From NCBI GenBank assembly GCA_023255835.1, contig JAGDVW010000012.1, positions 3,249-17,092 of the forward strand: DNA of 13,844 nt, given 5' to 3'. The translations under genes were made by a program, and so were the position numbers. The notes under the pieces were generated by a model. The model was not told where the DNA came from, made no database searches, and saw only the letters and a program-made list of their open reading frames with translations. The stretch is from Candidatus Acetothermia bacterium. GTDB lineage: Bacteria; Bipolaricaulota; Bipolaricaulia; Bipolaricaulales; Bipolaricaulaceae. Shown here piece by piece: positions 1-6,874 of this stretch (within the stretch, counting starts at the first letter, position 1; the number at the start of each line of letters is the position of its first letter).

Positions 1-1455
1 TTCTGGAGCTGGATGATGCGGAGGATGCAAGGGACGAACGCCTTCACCTTCACCCAGTCCCGGGCAAAACTCGTCACCAAGGAGTACACGAAGGTCACGT
101 TCAAGGACGTGGCCGGGATCGACGAGGTCCTGGAAGAAGTTCAGGAGATCGTGGAGTACCTGAAAAACCCGGGGAAATTCGCCCGCCTTGGGGCGAAGAT
201 CCCCAAAGGGATCCTCCTGGTGGGGCCGCCGGGGACGGGGAAAACCCTTCTGGCGCGGGCCATCGCCGGCGAAGCGGGCGTTCCCTTTTTCTCCATCTCC
301 GGCTCGGATTTCGTGGAGATGTTCGTGGGCGTGGGCGCAGCGAGGGTGCGGGATATGTTCCAAAAGGCCAAGGCCAACGCGCCCTGCATCGTTTTCATCG
401 ATGAGCTCGATGCCGTGGGGCGAAAGCGCGGGGCCGGGATCGGCGGCGGGCATGATGAGCGCGAGCAAACCCTGAACCAGCTCCTCGCGGAGATGGATGG
501 GTTCGAGGGCGACACCGGGGTGATCGTTCTGGCCGCCACGAACCGGCCCGACGTCCTCGACCCTGCCCTCCTCCGGCCCGGGAGGTTCGACCGGAAGATC
601 GTGGTCCCACCCCCGGATCTTCATGGGCGGGAGGCGATCCTCCGCGTCCACACCAGGGACAAAAAACTTGCTCCCGACGTGGATTTGAGTGTTTTGGCCC
701 GCCGCACCCCGGGGTTTGTGGGCGCGGATTTGGAGAACCTTTGCAACGAGGCGGCCCTTTTGGCCGCGCGCAAAAATAAGCCGGCCATCGAGATGGCCGA
801 CTTCGAGGAGGCTTTGGAGCGGGTCATCACCGGCCTGGCCAGAAAGGGCATGTACATAAAAGAGGAGGAGCGCCGGAGGATCGCCTACCACGAGGCCGGC
901 CATGCCCTGGTGAGCAAGCTCGTGCCCAATGCCGATCCGCTTTTGAAAGTCACCATTGTACCCCGCGGGATCGGCGCTTTGGGCTATGCCTTACAGCTTC
1001 CCACCGAGGACCGCTACATCCTCACGAAATCAGAGCTTTTGGATCGCCTGACCGTCCTTTTGGGGGGGCGGGCCGCGGAGGAAGTGGTTTTCGGGGATCA
1101 GACCACGGGCGCCGCCGAGGACCTAAAGCACGCCACAGAGCTCGCCAAACGCATGGTGGTGGAGTACGGGATGAGCGAGGAGCTCGGTCCCCTCAGCCTC
1201 GGAAAAGAACGCACCAACGTGTTTTTGGGCGAGGAGATCGTGAAAAGCGACGAACATTCCGAGGAGCTCACCGCCGCCATCGACCGGGAGATCCGCCGCA
1301 TCGTCCTTGAGGCCTACAACCGCGCGAAAAACCTCATCAGCCGCTATCGGGAGGCCTTGGATCGGTTGGCCCAGGAACTTTTGCGCCGCGAGACCCTGGA
1401 CAAAGAGGACGTGGATAAGATCCTTGGCGATCTCGTCCCTCAGCCGGTGGGATGA
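1..1455 (+). CDS. ftsH: ATP-dependent zinc metalloprotease FtsH, 5'-truncated by window edge
   Basis: FtsH is a membrane-anchored AAA+ protease that pulls out and degrades misfolded membrane proteins and selected soluble regulators. The reading frame is open from base 1 (it reads FWSW before the first Met at 13), so the N-terminal membrane and periplasmic part lies outside the window; the FWSW residues look like the end of the second membrane helix. The AAA+ module shows Walker A (GPPGTGKT, 223-246), Walker B (FIDELDA, around 392-415; the usual form is FIDEIDA) and the second region of homology ([19 protein letters not shown], around 535-591). The peptidase has the zinc motif HEAGH at 889-903 and a likely third ligand Asp at 1120-1122 ([10 protein letters not shown]). 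The C-terminus is normal for the family. Its stop overlaps the dxr start (ATGA), implying coupled translation. Identification is certain; only the true start is unknown. Confidence 0.97.
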   Translation, partial: FWSWMMRRMQGTNAFTFTQSRAKLVTKEYTKVTFKDVAGIDEVLEEVQEIVEYLKNPGKFARLGAKIPKGILLVGPPGTGKTLLARAIAGEAGVPFFSISGSDFVEMFVGVGAARVRDMFQKAKANAPCIVFIDELDAVGRKRGAGIGGGHDEREQTLNQLLAEMDGFEGDTGVIVLAATNRPDVLDPALLRPGRFDRKIVVPPPDLHGREAILRVHTRDKKLAPDVDLSVLARRTPGFVGADLENLCNEAALLAARKNKPAIEMADFEEALERVITGLARKGMYIKEEERRRIAYHEAGHALVSKLVPNADPLLKVTIVPRGIGALGYALQLPTEDRYILTKSELLDRLTVLLGGRAAEEVVFGDQTTGAAEDLKHATELAKRMVVEYGMSEELGPLSLGKERTNVFLGEEIVKSDEHSEELTAAIDREIRRIVLEAYNRAKNLISRYREALDRLAQELLRRETLDKEDVDKILGDLVPQPVG

Positions 1456-2600
1456 AGGTTGTAATCCTCGGCTCCACCGGCTCCATCGGCCTCCAAGCTT
1501 TGGAGGAGATCCGCCGCTATCCCGAGCGCTTCGAAGTGGTGGGCCTTGGAGCCGGAAAGAATGTGGAGCTTTTGGCTCGGCAGGCCCAAGAATTTGGGGT
1601 TTTGGATTTGGCCGTGGCCGGGCCGGAAGAAGCGGCAAGGCTCCAGAAAATCTTGCCCAACGCGCGGGTGCGCTACGGCCCCGAGGGCCTTGCGGGGTTG
1701 GCTTCCCTTCCGGAGGCGGATTTGGTCCTGAACGCCGTGGTTGGCGCGGTGGGCCTTTTCCCCACTTTGAGCGCCCTTCGGGCCGGGAAGCGCTTGGCCC
1801 TGGCCAACAAAGAATCCCTGGTGATAGGCGGCGAGCTGGTCATGGCCGCCAGGCGTTTTCCGGACCAAATAATCCCGGTGGACTCCGAACACGCCGCGCT
1901 TTGGCAGCTTCTGTCCGGAGTAAACCGAAAAGAGGTGGAGCGGCTTTGGATCACCGCCTCCGGCGGCCCCTTCCGCGAGCGCCCTCCTGCAGAACTCGCC
2001 CAGGTCACCCCCAAGGAGGCCTTGAACCATCCCACTTGGAGGATGGGCCCCCGCATCACCGTGGATTCCGCCACTTTGGTGAACAAGGCCTTCGAGGTCA
2101 TCGAGGCCCACCACCTCTTTGGGATGCCGTGGGAAAAGATCGGCGTGGTCCTTCACCCGGAATCGGTGGTCCATGCTTTGGTGGAGATGGGGGATGGCTC
2201 ATTTTTGGCGCAACTGGCCGCGCCGGACATGCGGCTTCCCATTCGCGCCGCCCTTACTTACCCTGAGCGATTGGGGCCGGCCATCCCCTTGCGGCTTACT
2301 CCTTTGGTCCTACATTTTCAGGAACTCCCGCGGGAACGTTATCCGGGGTTTTGGACGGTGCTTTCCGCGGGAAAGGAAGGGGGGACGGCGCCGGCGGTGG
2401 CCAACGCCGCCGACGAGGTTTTGGTCCAGGCCTTTTTGGCCGGAAAGATCCCGTTCACCGCTATCTCTGAGGGGATCGCCCATGTCCTTTCGGGCCACAA
2501 AAATTGTCCGGTGGAGGGACTGGATTCGATCCTTGAGGCCGACGCCTGGGCCCGCGCGGCCGCCCAAAGGTTTGTGGCGCGGTATGCTCACCCTGGTTAA
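1452..2600 (+). CDS. dxr: 1-deoxy-D-xylulose 5-phosphate reductoisomerase
   Basis: Dxr (IspC) catalyses the first committed step of the MEP isoprenoid pathway: NADPH-dependent rearrangement and reduction of DXP to MEP, in the cytosol. The 382-residue product has the usual length. It shows the NADPH-binding GSTGSIG motif (residues 7-13), ANKESLV (118-124), and metal ligands D144 and E146 (VDSEH) with E215 and E218 ([13 protein letters not shown]). The mobile loop carries SGGPFR (170-175) and HPTWRMG, with the Trp at 196, and NAADE lies at 318-322. The alpha-helical C-terminal domain is complete. The ATG overlaps the ftsH stop by 4 bp and has no clear Shine-Dalgarno, so translation is probably coupled to ftsH. 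An isoprenoid gene directly after ftsH is not the order I know best (ftsH often follows tilS/hpt). Identification is very secure. Confidence 0.97.
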   Translation: MKVVILGSTGSIGLQALEEIRRYPERFEVVGLGAGKNVELLARQAQEFGVLDLAVAGPEEAARLQKILPNARVRYGPEGLAGLASLPEADLVLNAVVGAVGLFPTLSALRAGKRLALANKESLVIGGELVMAARRFPDQIIPVDSEHAALWQLLSGVNRKEVERLWITASGGPFRERPPAELAQVTPKEALNHPTWRMGPRITVDSATLVNKAFEVIEAHHLFGMPWEKIGVVLHPESVVHALVEMGDGSFLAQLAAPDMRLPIRAALTYPERLGPAIPLRLTPLVLHFQELPRERYPGFWTVLSAGKEGGTAPAVANAADEVLVQAFLAGKIPFTAISEGIAHVLSGHKNCPVEGLDSILEADAWARAAAQRFVARYAHPG

Positions 2601-2613
2601 AATCACGCCCGCT

Positions 2614-3039
2614 ATGCTTACTAGCCGAAGAATTGTTTACGGATTGCGGATACTCTGTGATTTGGCCACGAACGCCGAGGGCTTCCAATCGGCCCATACC
2701 CTGGCTGAGGCCTATCAAGCTCCCGAGACCTTCCTCCGGCGGATCCTCATGGATCTGCGCCGGGCGGGGTTCGTGGAGGCGCAAAAGGGGCGGATCGGCG
2801 GGTACAAACTGGCCCGCAAGCCCGAAGAGATAAAGGTGGGGATGGTGATCCGGGCCCTGGAGCCCGAGGCCTTGGAGCTGGCCTATGGTCAGCTGCGGGG
2901 CCGGGGCGCCGGAGTCCAACCGGTGGACAAAAGCTGCCCGACCTGGCCGTTCTGGAACCGCCTGGAAACAAAACTCCTTGCGGAGCTGGAGAACACCACC
3001 CTGGCCGAAATCGTCGCCATGAGCCGGAGGGGGAAATAA
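2614..3039 (+). CDS. Rrf2-family winged-helix transcriptional regulator
   Basis: This 141-residue protein matches the Rrf2 family, DNA-binding repressors or activators that often sense Fe-S status, nitric oxide, redox or cysteine. The N-terminus reads MLTSRRIVYGLRILCDLA, the recognition-helix region has ETFLRRILMDLRRAGFV, and the wing has GRIGGYKLARKPEEI followed by IRALE. The C-terminal signature SCPTWPFW...TTLAEIV is also typical. I chose the ATG at 2614 because family members begin just before this motif. An in-frame ATG at 2584, overlapping dxr, would add ten residues; neither start has a strong ribosome site. Only two cysteines are present (C15 and C108), so the three-Cys cluster of IscR, NsrR and RsrR is missing. 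The signal it senses is therefore unknown. The stop shares one base (TAATG) with the following MIP18 gene. Confidence 0.9.
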   Translation: MLTSRRIVYGLRILCDLATNAEGFQSAHTLAEAYQAPETFLRRILMDLRRAGFVEAQKGRIGGYKLARKPEEIKVGMVIRALEPEALELAYGQLRGRGAGVQPVDKSCPTWPFWNRLETKLLAELENTTLAEIVAMSRRGK

Positions 3040-3341
3040 TGCGACCCTCGGCCGATGAGGTGCGGGCGGTCCTGCGGGACCGGGTGGTGGATCCGGAGCT
3101 CGGGATCAACGTGGTGGACCTCGGGCTCATTTACGACGTGCAGGTGGAGGAAAACCGGATCATTGTGGACATGACCCTCACCACCCCCGCCTGTCCCCTC
3201 GCCGCCCTCCTGCCCGCCCAGGTGGAGGAAGTCCTCCGCGAGAGGTTTGCGGGTTACGATGTGGAAGTGAACCTGGTTTGGGAGCCGCGGTGGACACCGG
3301 ACCGCATGTCCCAAGAGGCCCGGGAGATGTTCGGCCAGTGA
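3039..3341 (+). CDS. MIP18 (DUF59) family Fe-S cluster assembly protein, SufT-like
   Basis: A 100-residue single-domain MIP18/DUF59 protein, the family of SufT, the PaaD N-terminal domain and eukaryotic CIA2. Members help mature or load Fe-S proteins. Visible signatures are DPELGINVVDLGLIY (residues 18-32), the TLTTPACPLA segment with the conserved cysteine C52, and the C-terminal VWEPRWTPDRMSQEAREMFG. A good ribosome site, GGAGGGGG at 3026-3033, lies 5 bases before the ATG, and the start overlaps the Rrf2 stop by one base. The Rrf2 neighbour fits the frequent genomic link between these regulators and Fe-S genes. Two MEP enzymes downstream of Dxr, IspG and IspH, are 4Fe-4S proteins, so a role in supplying that pathway is a reasonable inference, but nothing here proves it. 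Confidence 0.93.
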   Translation: MRPSADEVRAVLRDRVVDPELGINVVDLGLIYDVQVEENRIIVDMTLTTPACPLAALLPAQVEEVLRERFAGYDVEVNLVWEPRWTPDRMSQEAREMFGQ

Positions 3342-3916
3342 AGGGCGAGCGGTGCAACCTCTGCGGCCAGCGCTCCGGTGATCGATTTTGTCCCACTTTA
3401 GAGCGCTGGATTTGTAGTGCTTGTTGCGGGAAGGAACGGGGGCGGAGCATCCGTTGCCTTCCCTCTTGCCCCTATTTGGTGGAGGCGGAGGCCCGCTGGC
3501 GGGAGCGCCGGAGCCGCGAGCTTTTGGAGGCCTGGGCCGCTTGGCAAAAGGCCAACCCTGAGCTTCCCTGGCCCTATATTCGAGCGTTGGCCGAGGTCCT
3601 CGCCGCTTTCCTCCACAGGACCTTCGCCACCGATGCCGAGGTGGAGCAAGCCCTTTCCGATTTGGACCAGGCCCTAAGCCCCATCGTGCTGGTCTCGGCC
3701 GCTCCCTCTCCGTTGGGGAAAACCCTGAGCTCGGCCCTGGTGCCCTTGGTGCGGGAGGGGAAAGTGGACGGGGAGGAGGTGAGGGCAGCGGCCCGCGCCC
3801 TTAAAAATTGGCTTTCCGGTTGGCGGACCCCCGGGGATGACCGGCGGTTCGTGCGCGCCCTCCTTGGGACCTTCCCGCCCCTTCCGGAAGAACGGGGCCT
3901 CATCATCCGCCCCTGA
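3338..3916 (+). CDS. Cys-rich, probable zinc-binding protein of unknown function
   Basis: I do not recognise this 192-residue protein. I place the start at the GTG at 3338, which overlaps the MIP18 stop (GTGA) and has GGAG at 3322-3325; the longer frame from 3278 would sit inside the MIP18 gene. The first 45 residues hold eight cysteines: C6-x2-C9, C18, C26-x2-C29-C30 and C40-x3-C44 (SCPYL), a pattern suited to one or two structural zinc sites or conceivably an Fe-S cluster. Residues 46-75 are a charged helix rich in Glu, Arg, Trp and Ala. The rest (about 78-192) looks alpha-helical and soluble; I see no signal peptide, membrane segment or catalytic motif. Its place after Rrf2 and MIP18 genes suggests a metal or redox connection. 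The end overlaps murJ, read from the other strand, by 14 bp. Confidence 0.82.
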   Translation: MKGERCNLCGQRSGDRFCPTLERWICSACCGKERGRSIRCLPSCPYLVEAEARWRERRSRELLEAWAAWQKANPELPWPYIRALAEVLAAFLHRTFATDAEVEQALSDLDQALSPIVLVSAAPSPLGKTLSSALVPLVREGKVDGEEVRAAARALKNWLSGWRTPGDDRRFVRALLGTFPPLPEERGLIIRP

Positions 3917-5381
3917 GCACGCGGAAAAGCCCGGTGAGCCAAAGCAAGGCAACGTAGACGGCGATCCCTGTGCCCACGCCGAAAACCACCTGAGCCCAGG
4001 AACCCAACGGTCCGGAGGCCATAGAGACCATCCATACCGACCCGGCCATGACGAAGCTCAAAGCCATCACGAGGAAGGTCCGGGGCCAATGGACCCAGCC
4101 CCGGACGCGCCGCCGAAGGAGGCCCGCGAGGAAAAGGGCATCCACCCAGCCGGCTACACCCGTGGCCAGGGCCAACCCGAAAGTGCCCCAGATCCTTACC
4201 CACCAAAGGTTGAGGCCGATGTTCACAAGGAGGGAGAGGAAGCCCCCAAGCAAAGGCAGGCCTGGGTGACCGAGGGCATAGAAGGCCCGGGAGAAAAGGT
4301 ACACCAAGGCATAAGGCCAAAGCCCCACGAGGTAACCGCATAGATTTTGGGCGGTGCGCAGGGCATCGGCCGGCCCAAACGCCCCTCGCTCGAAAAGCAC
4401 GGCCACCGCGGGCTGGGCCAAAGCCCAAAGCCCCAGGGCGGAAGGAACCATGAGAGCCGCGGTGAGGAAGAACCCATGGGCCAGGGTGCGACTGAAGCCC
4501 TCCCTCTCCTTTTGCACAAAATGCTCGGACAAGGCTGGTAAAGCCACCGTGGCCACGGACACAGCCAAAATCCCCAAAGGGAATTGAAAAAGTCGCATGG
4601 CATATTGCAAAGTGGCGATTGAACCGGAAGGAAGATAAGAAGCGAGGCGATTATCCACGAGGACATTGGCTTCCACCACCATCAATCCCGCAAGGCAGGG
4701 GAGGAGGCGCTGGCCCACTTCCCGGAGATCCGGGTGGATCAAGGGGCCTTGGGTTTTGGGGCCGAGGTTTCTCCGGAAAGCGGGGAAAAGGAGGAGGACT
4801 GAACCTGCGCCGCCGGCGAGGGTCCCCACCACGAGCCCCAAAATGGGTGGACGAAAAAATTTGGGGAGGAAAAGGGCTCCAGCCACCATCCCGAGGTTGA
4901 GAACTGCCGGAGCCAAGGAGGGGAGAAAGAATTGGCCATGGGCATTGAGGATGGCGGCCTCGAAAGCTGAAAGGGAAAGGAAAATGATGAGGGGGAAAAG
5001 CAAACCCCCGAGGTTTATGGCCTCCCGCATCTTATCGGGAGGGAAACCCGCGGCCAAAATCGGCACATAAAGCCGGGCAAGAACGCTGCCAACCACGGCA
5101 AGCAGGGGCAAAAAGATGAGAAGGAGGCGGAGAAAAGAGCGAGCCAAAGCTCCGCCTTCCCCCCGGGCCTTGGCCTTGGCGTAGACCGGGATGAAGGCCG
5201 AGGCCAACCCCGCCTCCCCGACCACCTGGCGGAGGGCTTGGGGGATGAAAAGCCCAATCAGAAAAGCATCGTAGCTCGAAGAAGCCCCAAAAGCGTAGGC
5301 GATGGCCACATCCCGGGCCAATCCAGTGAGGCGGGAAAGGCCCGTCCCTAAAGCGGCCCGAAAGACGCGGCCGAGGAACAT
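3903..5381 (-). CDS. murJ: Lipid II flippase MurJ (MviN family)
   Basis: MurJ moves the peptidoglycan precursor lipid II across the cytoplasmic membrane. The 492-residue product is strongly hydrophobic and of usual length, consistent with about 14 membrane helices of the MOP superfamily. The N-terminal signature is clear: SRLTGLARD (R17 and R23), SSYDAFLIG (D38) and IPQALRQVVGEAGLASAFIPVY (R51, E56). These positions correspond to the essential central-cavity residues R18, R24, D39 and R52 of the E. coli protein. Later segments FERGAFG and RAFYALG are also typical. The ATG overlaps the rplI stop (TGATG on the minus strand) and has only a weak ribosome site, so translation is probably coupled to rplI. 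The 3' end overlaps the convergent Cys-rich gene by 14 bp, with no T-tailed terminator between them. Confidence 0.96.
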   Translation of the reverse strand: MFLGRVFRAALGTGLSRLTGLARDVAIAYAFGASSSYDAFLIGLFIPQALRQVVGEAGLASAFIPVYAKAKARGEGGALARSFLRLLLIFLPLLAVVGSVLARLYVPILAAGFPPDKMREAINLGGLLFPLIIFLSLSAFEAAILNAHGQFFLPSLAPAVLNLGMVAGALFLPKFFRPPILGLVVGTLAGGAGSVLLLFPAFRRNLGPKTQGPLIHPDLREVGQRLLPCLAGLMVVEANVLVDNRLASYLPSGSIATLQYAMRLFQFPLGILAVSVATVALPALSEHFVQKEREGFSRTLAHGFFLTAALMVPSALGLWALAQPAVAVLFERGAFGPADALRTAQNLCGYLVGLWPYALVYLFSRAFYALGHPGLPLLGGFLSLLVNIGLNLWWVRIWGTFGLALATGVAGWVDALFLAGLLRRRVRGWVHWPRTFLVMALSFVMAGSVWMVSMASGPLGSWAQVVFGVGTGIAVYVALLWLTGLFRVLRGG

Positions 5382-5827
5382 CAGGCCGCGGGCTCCACCC
5401 TCACTCGCACGGTGGCTTTTATCCCCTCATAAAGCTGGATCTCCACGGGATAGACGCCGACCTCGTGGATCGGCTCGAGCTTTATGTGGTCGACGGGGAT
5501 CTCCTCGCCGAAGCGCTCGGCGATGGCCTGGGCCAGATCGTGGGCGCGCACCGCCGCGTAAAGCTTCTTTTGGTCGTGTACACGTCGGGTGAAGACGAAC
5601 TCCACATCCTGAAGCTTTTGGGCCAGGGCCTGGGCCTTGGCCCGCCGATCGCTGATCTCCGCCTCGTAGCGGGCCTTGAGCTTGGCGTAGCGGGAAAGCT
5701 CATGGGGCGCGGGCGGAACCGCGAGCTTCTTGGGAAAGAGGTAGTTGCGGGCATAACCGTCCCGCACCTCCACCACCTCCCCGGGCGTGCCCAGCCCCGG
5801 AACCTCCTTGATCAAAAGCACTTTCAT
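5381..5827 (-). CDS. rplI: 50S ribosomal protein bL9
   Basis: bL9 binds 23S rRNA near the L1 stalk and helps maintain translational fidelity. The 148-residue length equals that of typical bL9. The N-terminal domain carries the family signature PGEVVEVRDGYARNYLFPKKLAV (about residues 15-37). A long connecting helix rich in Ala, Lys and Glu spans about 41-75, and the C-terminal RNA-binding domain (about 80-148) ends IKATVRVRVEPAA. The ATG at 5827 has a strong ribosome site (AAAGGAGGAGCG directly before it on the minus strand) and a good promoter just upstream. bL9 usually sits with rpsF, ssb, rpsR or dnaB; here it leads a two-gene unit with murJ, which overlaps its stop by one base. Confidence 0.97.
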   Translation of the reverse strand: MKVLLIKEVPGLGTPGEVVEVRDGYARNYLFPKKLAVPPAPHELSRYAKLKARYEAEISDRRAKAQALAQKLQDVEFVFTRRVHDQKKLYAAVRAHDLAQAIAERFGEEIPVDHIKLEPIHEVGVYPVEIQLYEGIKATVRVRVEPAA

Positions 5828-5845
5828 CGCTCCTCCTTTGCCTCA

Positions 5846-5874
5846 ATGGTAGAAGGGGCGAGTGTAAAGCTCAA
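5846..5874 (-). promoter_or_regulatory. Sigma-70-type promoter for rplI-murJ
   Basis: Read on the minus strand, a -35 box TTGAGC (5869-5874), a 17-base spacer and a -10 box TACCAT (5846-5851) give a credible housekeeping promoter. The expected transcript start is near 5839, which leaves a leader of about 12 bases holding just the strong ribosome site of rplI. Such a short leader leaves no room for the usual structured ribosomal-protein autoregulatory site. The call rests on box match and spacing only. Confidence 0.6.
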
Positions 5875-5883
5875 CGGGCGGGC

Positions 5884-5889
5884 TATACT
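5884..5889 (+). promoter_or_regulatory. Possible -10 box (TATACT) for yceD-ruvC-polA
   Basis: TATACT lies 21 bases before the ATG of the DUF177 gene and would start transcription near 5896, inside or just before the ribosome site GGAGGAGG. No good -35 match stands 16-18 bases upstream (5861-5866 reads AGTGTA), so either an activator helps or the promoter is weak. It partly overlaps the divergent rplI promoter. Confidence 0.4.
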
Positions 5890-5909
5890 TCCCCTTGGAG
5901 GAGGCGGAA

Positions 5910-6413
5910 ATGCGGTTCGATTTGGATGCCATGCGGGCCGCGCCGGGAAAGGTTTTCCATGTGGAGGGAGAGGAACAACTCACCACCCTAAACTGGCGCG
6001 GCGAGGAGGTCCGAGTGGAAGGCCCCGTGCACGCCGAGGCCTCCGCGTTTTACGTGGGCTCCGAAAATCAAGTGGTGCTCACCGTGCATGTTCGCGGCCG
6101 CGTGCACCGCGCTTGCTCCCGGTGCCTGGCCGATGTGGTGGAGAACGTGGACAAGGAGGAGGAGCTTGAGGTGTTTCCCGACGAGATCCAGGGGAAATAT
6201 CTCGAGCTTCGTCCGTTCATCGAGGCGGGGATGCGGCTAGGGCTCTCCACAAAACCCCTTTGTCGCCCGGATTGCCAGGGAATTTGCCCCTATTGCGGCG
6301 CGGACCTCAACCGCGAGCCCCATCGGCCGAATTGTAGTCGGCCGCGCACGGCCCGCGATCCGCGCCTGAGCGTCCTCGCCACCCTCCTTGAGGAGGAGAA
6401 AAACAAGACGTGA
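5910..6413 (+). CDS. YceD/DUF177 family protein (23S rRNA accumulation protein)
   Basis: DUF177 (YceD) proteins are linked to 23S rRNA processing or accumulation and in many genomes sit directly before rpmF (L32). This 167-residue copy has the full cysteine pattern: CSRC (C69, C72), then LCRPDCQGICPYCGADLN (C118, C122, C126, C129) and C142 (the PNC), followed by the conserved DPRLSVLATLL. The cysteines probably hold zinc. I chose the ATG at 5910 because GGAGGAGG (5897-5904) is five bases upstream; the longer frame from a TTG at 5895 would put the ribosome site inside the gene. rpmF does not follow; instead the stop overlaps the GTG start of ruvC by 4 bp. Family assignment is secure, but the exact role in this organism is inferred. 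Confidence 0.92.
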   Translation: MRFDLDAMRAAPGKVFHVEGEEQLTTLNWRGEEVRVEGPVHAEASAFYVGSENQVVLTVHVRGRVHRACSRCLADVVENVDKEEELEVFPDEIQGKYLELRPFIEAGMRLGLSTKPLCRPDCQGICPYCGADLNREPHRPNCSRPRTARDPRLSVLATLLEEEKNKT

Positions 6414-6874
6414 GGAAGGTTTTGGGGGTCGATCCAGGGCTCGGGGCTACGGGCTACGCCGTTGTGGCTGAGGTTGACGGCGGGTTCCGCCTTGTGGCCC
6501 AAGGAACGGTGTACACCAAAAAGGGCGATCCCCTTCCGGAGCGGCTGGCTCAAATTTATGAGGAGCTGGCGAAAGTGGTGGAGAATTGGGATCCGGAGGG
6601 GTTGGCCCTGGAGGAGGTTTATCTAGGGAAAAACGCGCCGGCCGCGATGTTCACGGTGGAGGTGTGTGGGGTAGTATTGCTTTTTGGGCGGGGGCGAAAA
6701 ATTTTCACCTACTCCCCCCGGGAGGTGAAAAGGCGGATCTGTGGGACCGGCTCCGCTCCCAAAGAGCAGATGATGGGGATGATCGCCCACCTTTTGGGGG
6801 AAGCTCCGCGTTCTGATCACGCCGCGGACGCCGCGGCCCTGGCCCTTTGTGCCCTTCTTGAGGAGGGGGGATGA
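6410..6874 (+). CDS. ruvC: Crossover junction endodeoxyribonuclease RuvC
   Basis: RuvC is a dimeric metal-dependent nuclease that cuts Holliday junctions after RuvAB-driven branch migration. The 154-residue product is slightly short but complete. It has the N-terminal VLGVDPGLGATGYAVV with catalytic D8, LEEVY with E68, and the C-terminal SDHAADAAALAL. There H137 and D140 take the places of D138 and D141 of the E. coli enzyme; His in that position is also known from the Thermus enzyme, so activity is expected. The junction-binding segment KRRICGTGSAPKEQM is present. The start is a GTG overlapping the DUF177 stop (GTGA), with AGGAGG at 6391-6396 upstream. The stop overlaps the polA start (ATGA). 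ruvA and ruvB are not in the window. A housekeeping repair role is well supported. Confidence 0.95.
   Translation: MRKVLGVDPGLGATGYAVVAEVDGGFRLVAQGTVYTKKGDPLPERLAQIYEELAKVVENWDPEGLALEEVYLGKNAPAAMFTVEVCGVVLLFGRGRKIFTYSPREVKRRICGTGSAPKEQMMGMIAHLLGEAPRSDHAADAAALALCALLEEGG

Noticed and set aside
1307..2266. Long plus-strand open frame of 319 codons overlapping ftsH and dxr
   Set aside because: It lies in another frame of two certain genes, has low-complexity Arg/Gly/Pro content, and shows no family motif; a by-product of high GC.
3894..3913. GGGGC/GCCCC inverted repeat as a terminator between the convergent genes
   Set aside because: Stem of five, loop of ten, and no T-run on either strand; it lies in coding sequence.
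3574..4428. Minus-strand open frame of 284 codons across the Cys-rich gene and the murJ 3' end
   Set aside because: It overlaps murJ on the same strand in another frame and the Cys-rich gene antisense; composition is rich in Arg, Pro and Gly and no motif is seen.
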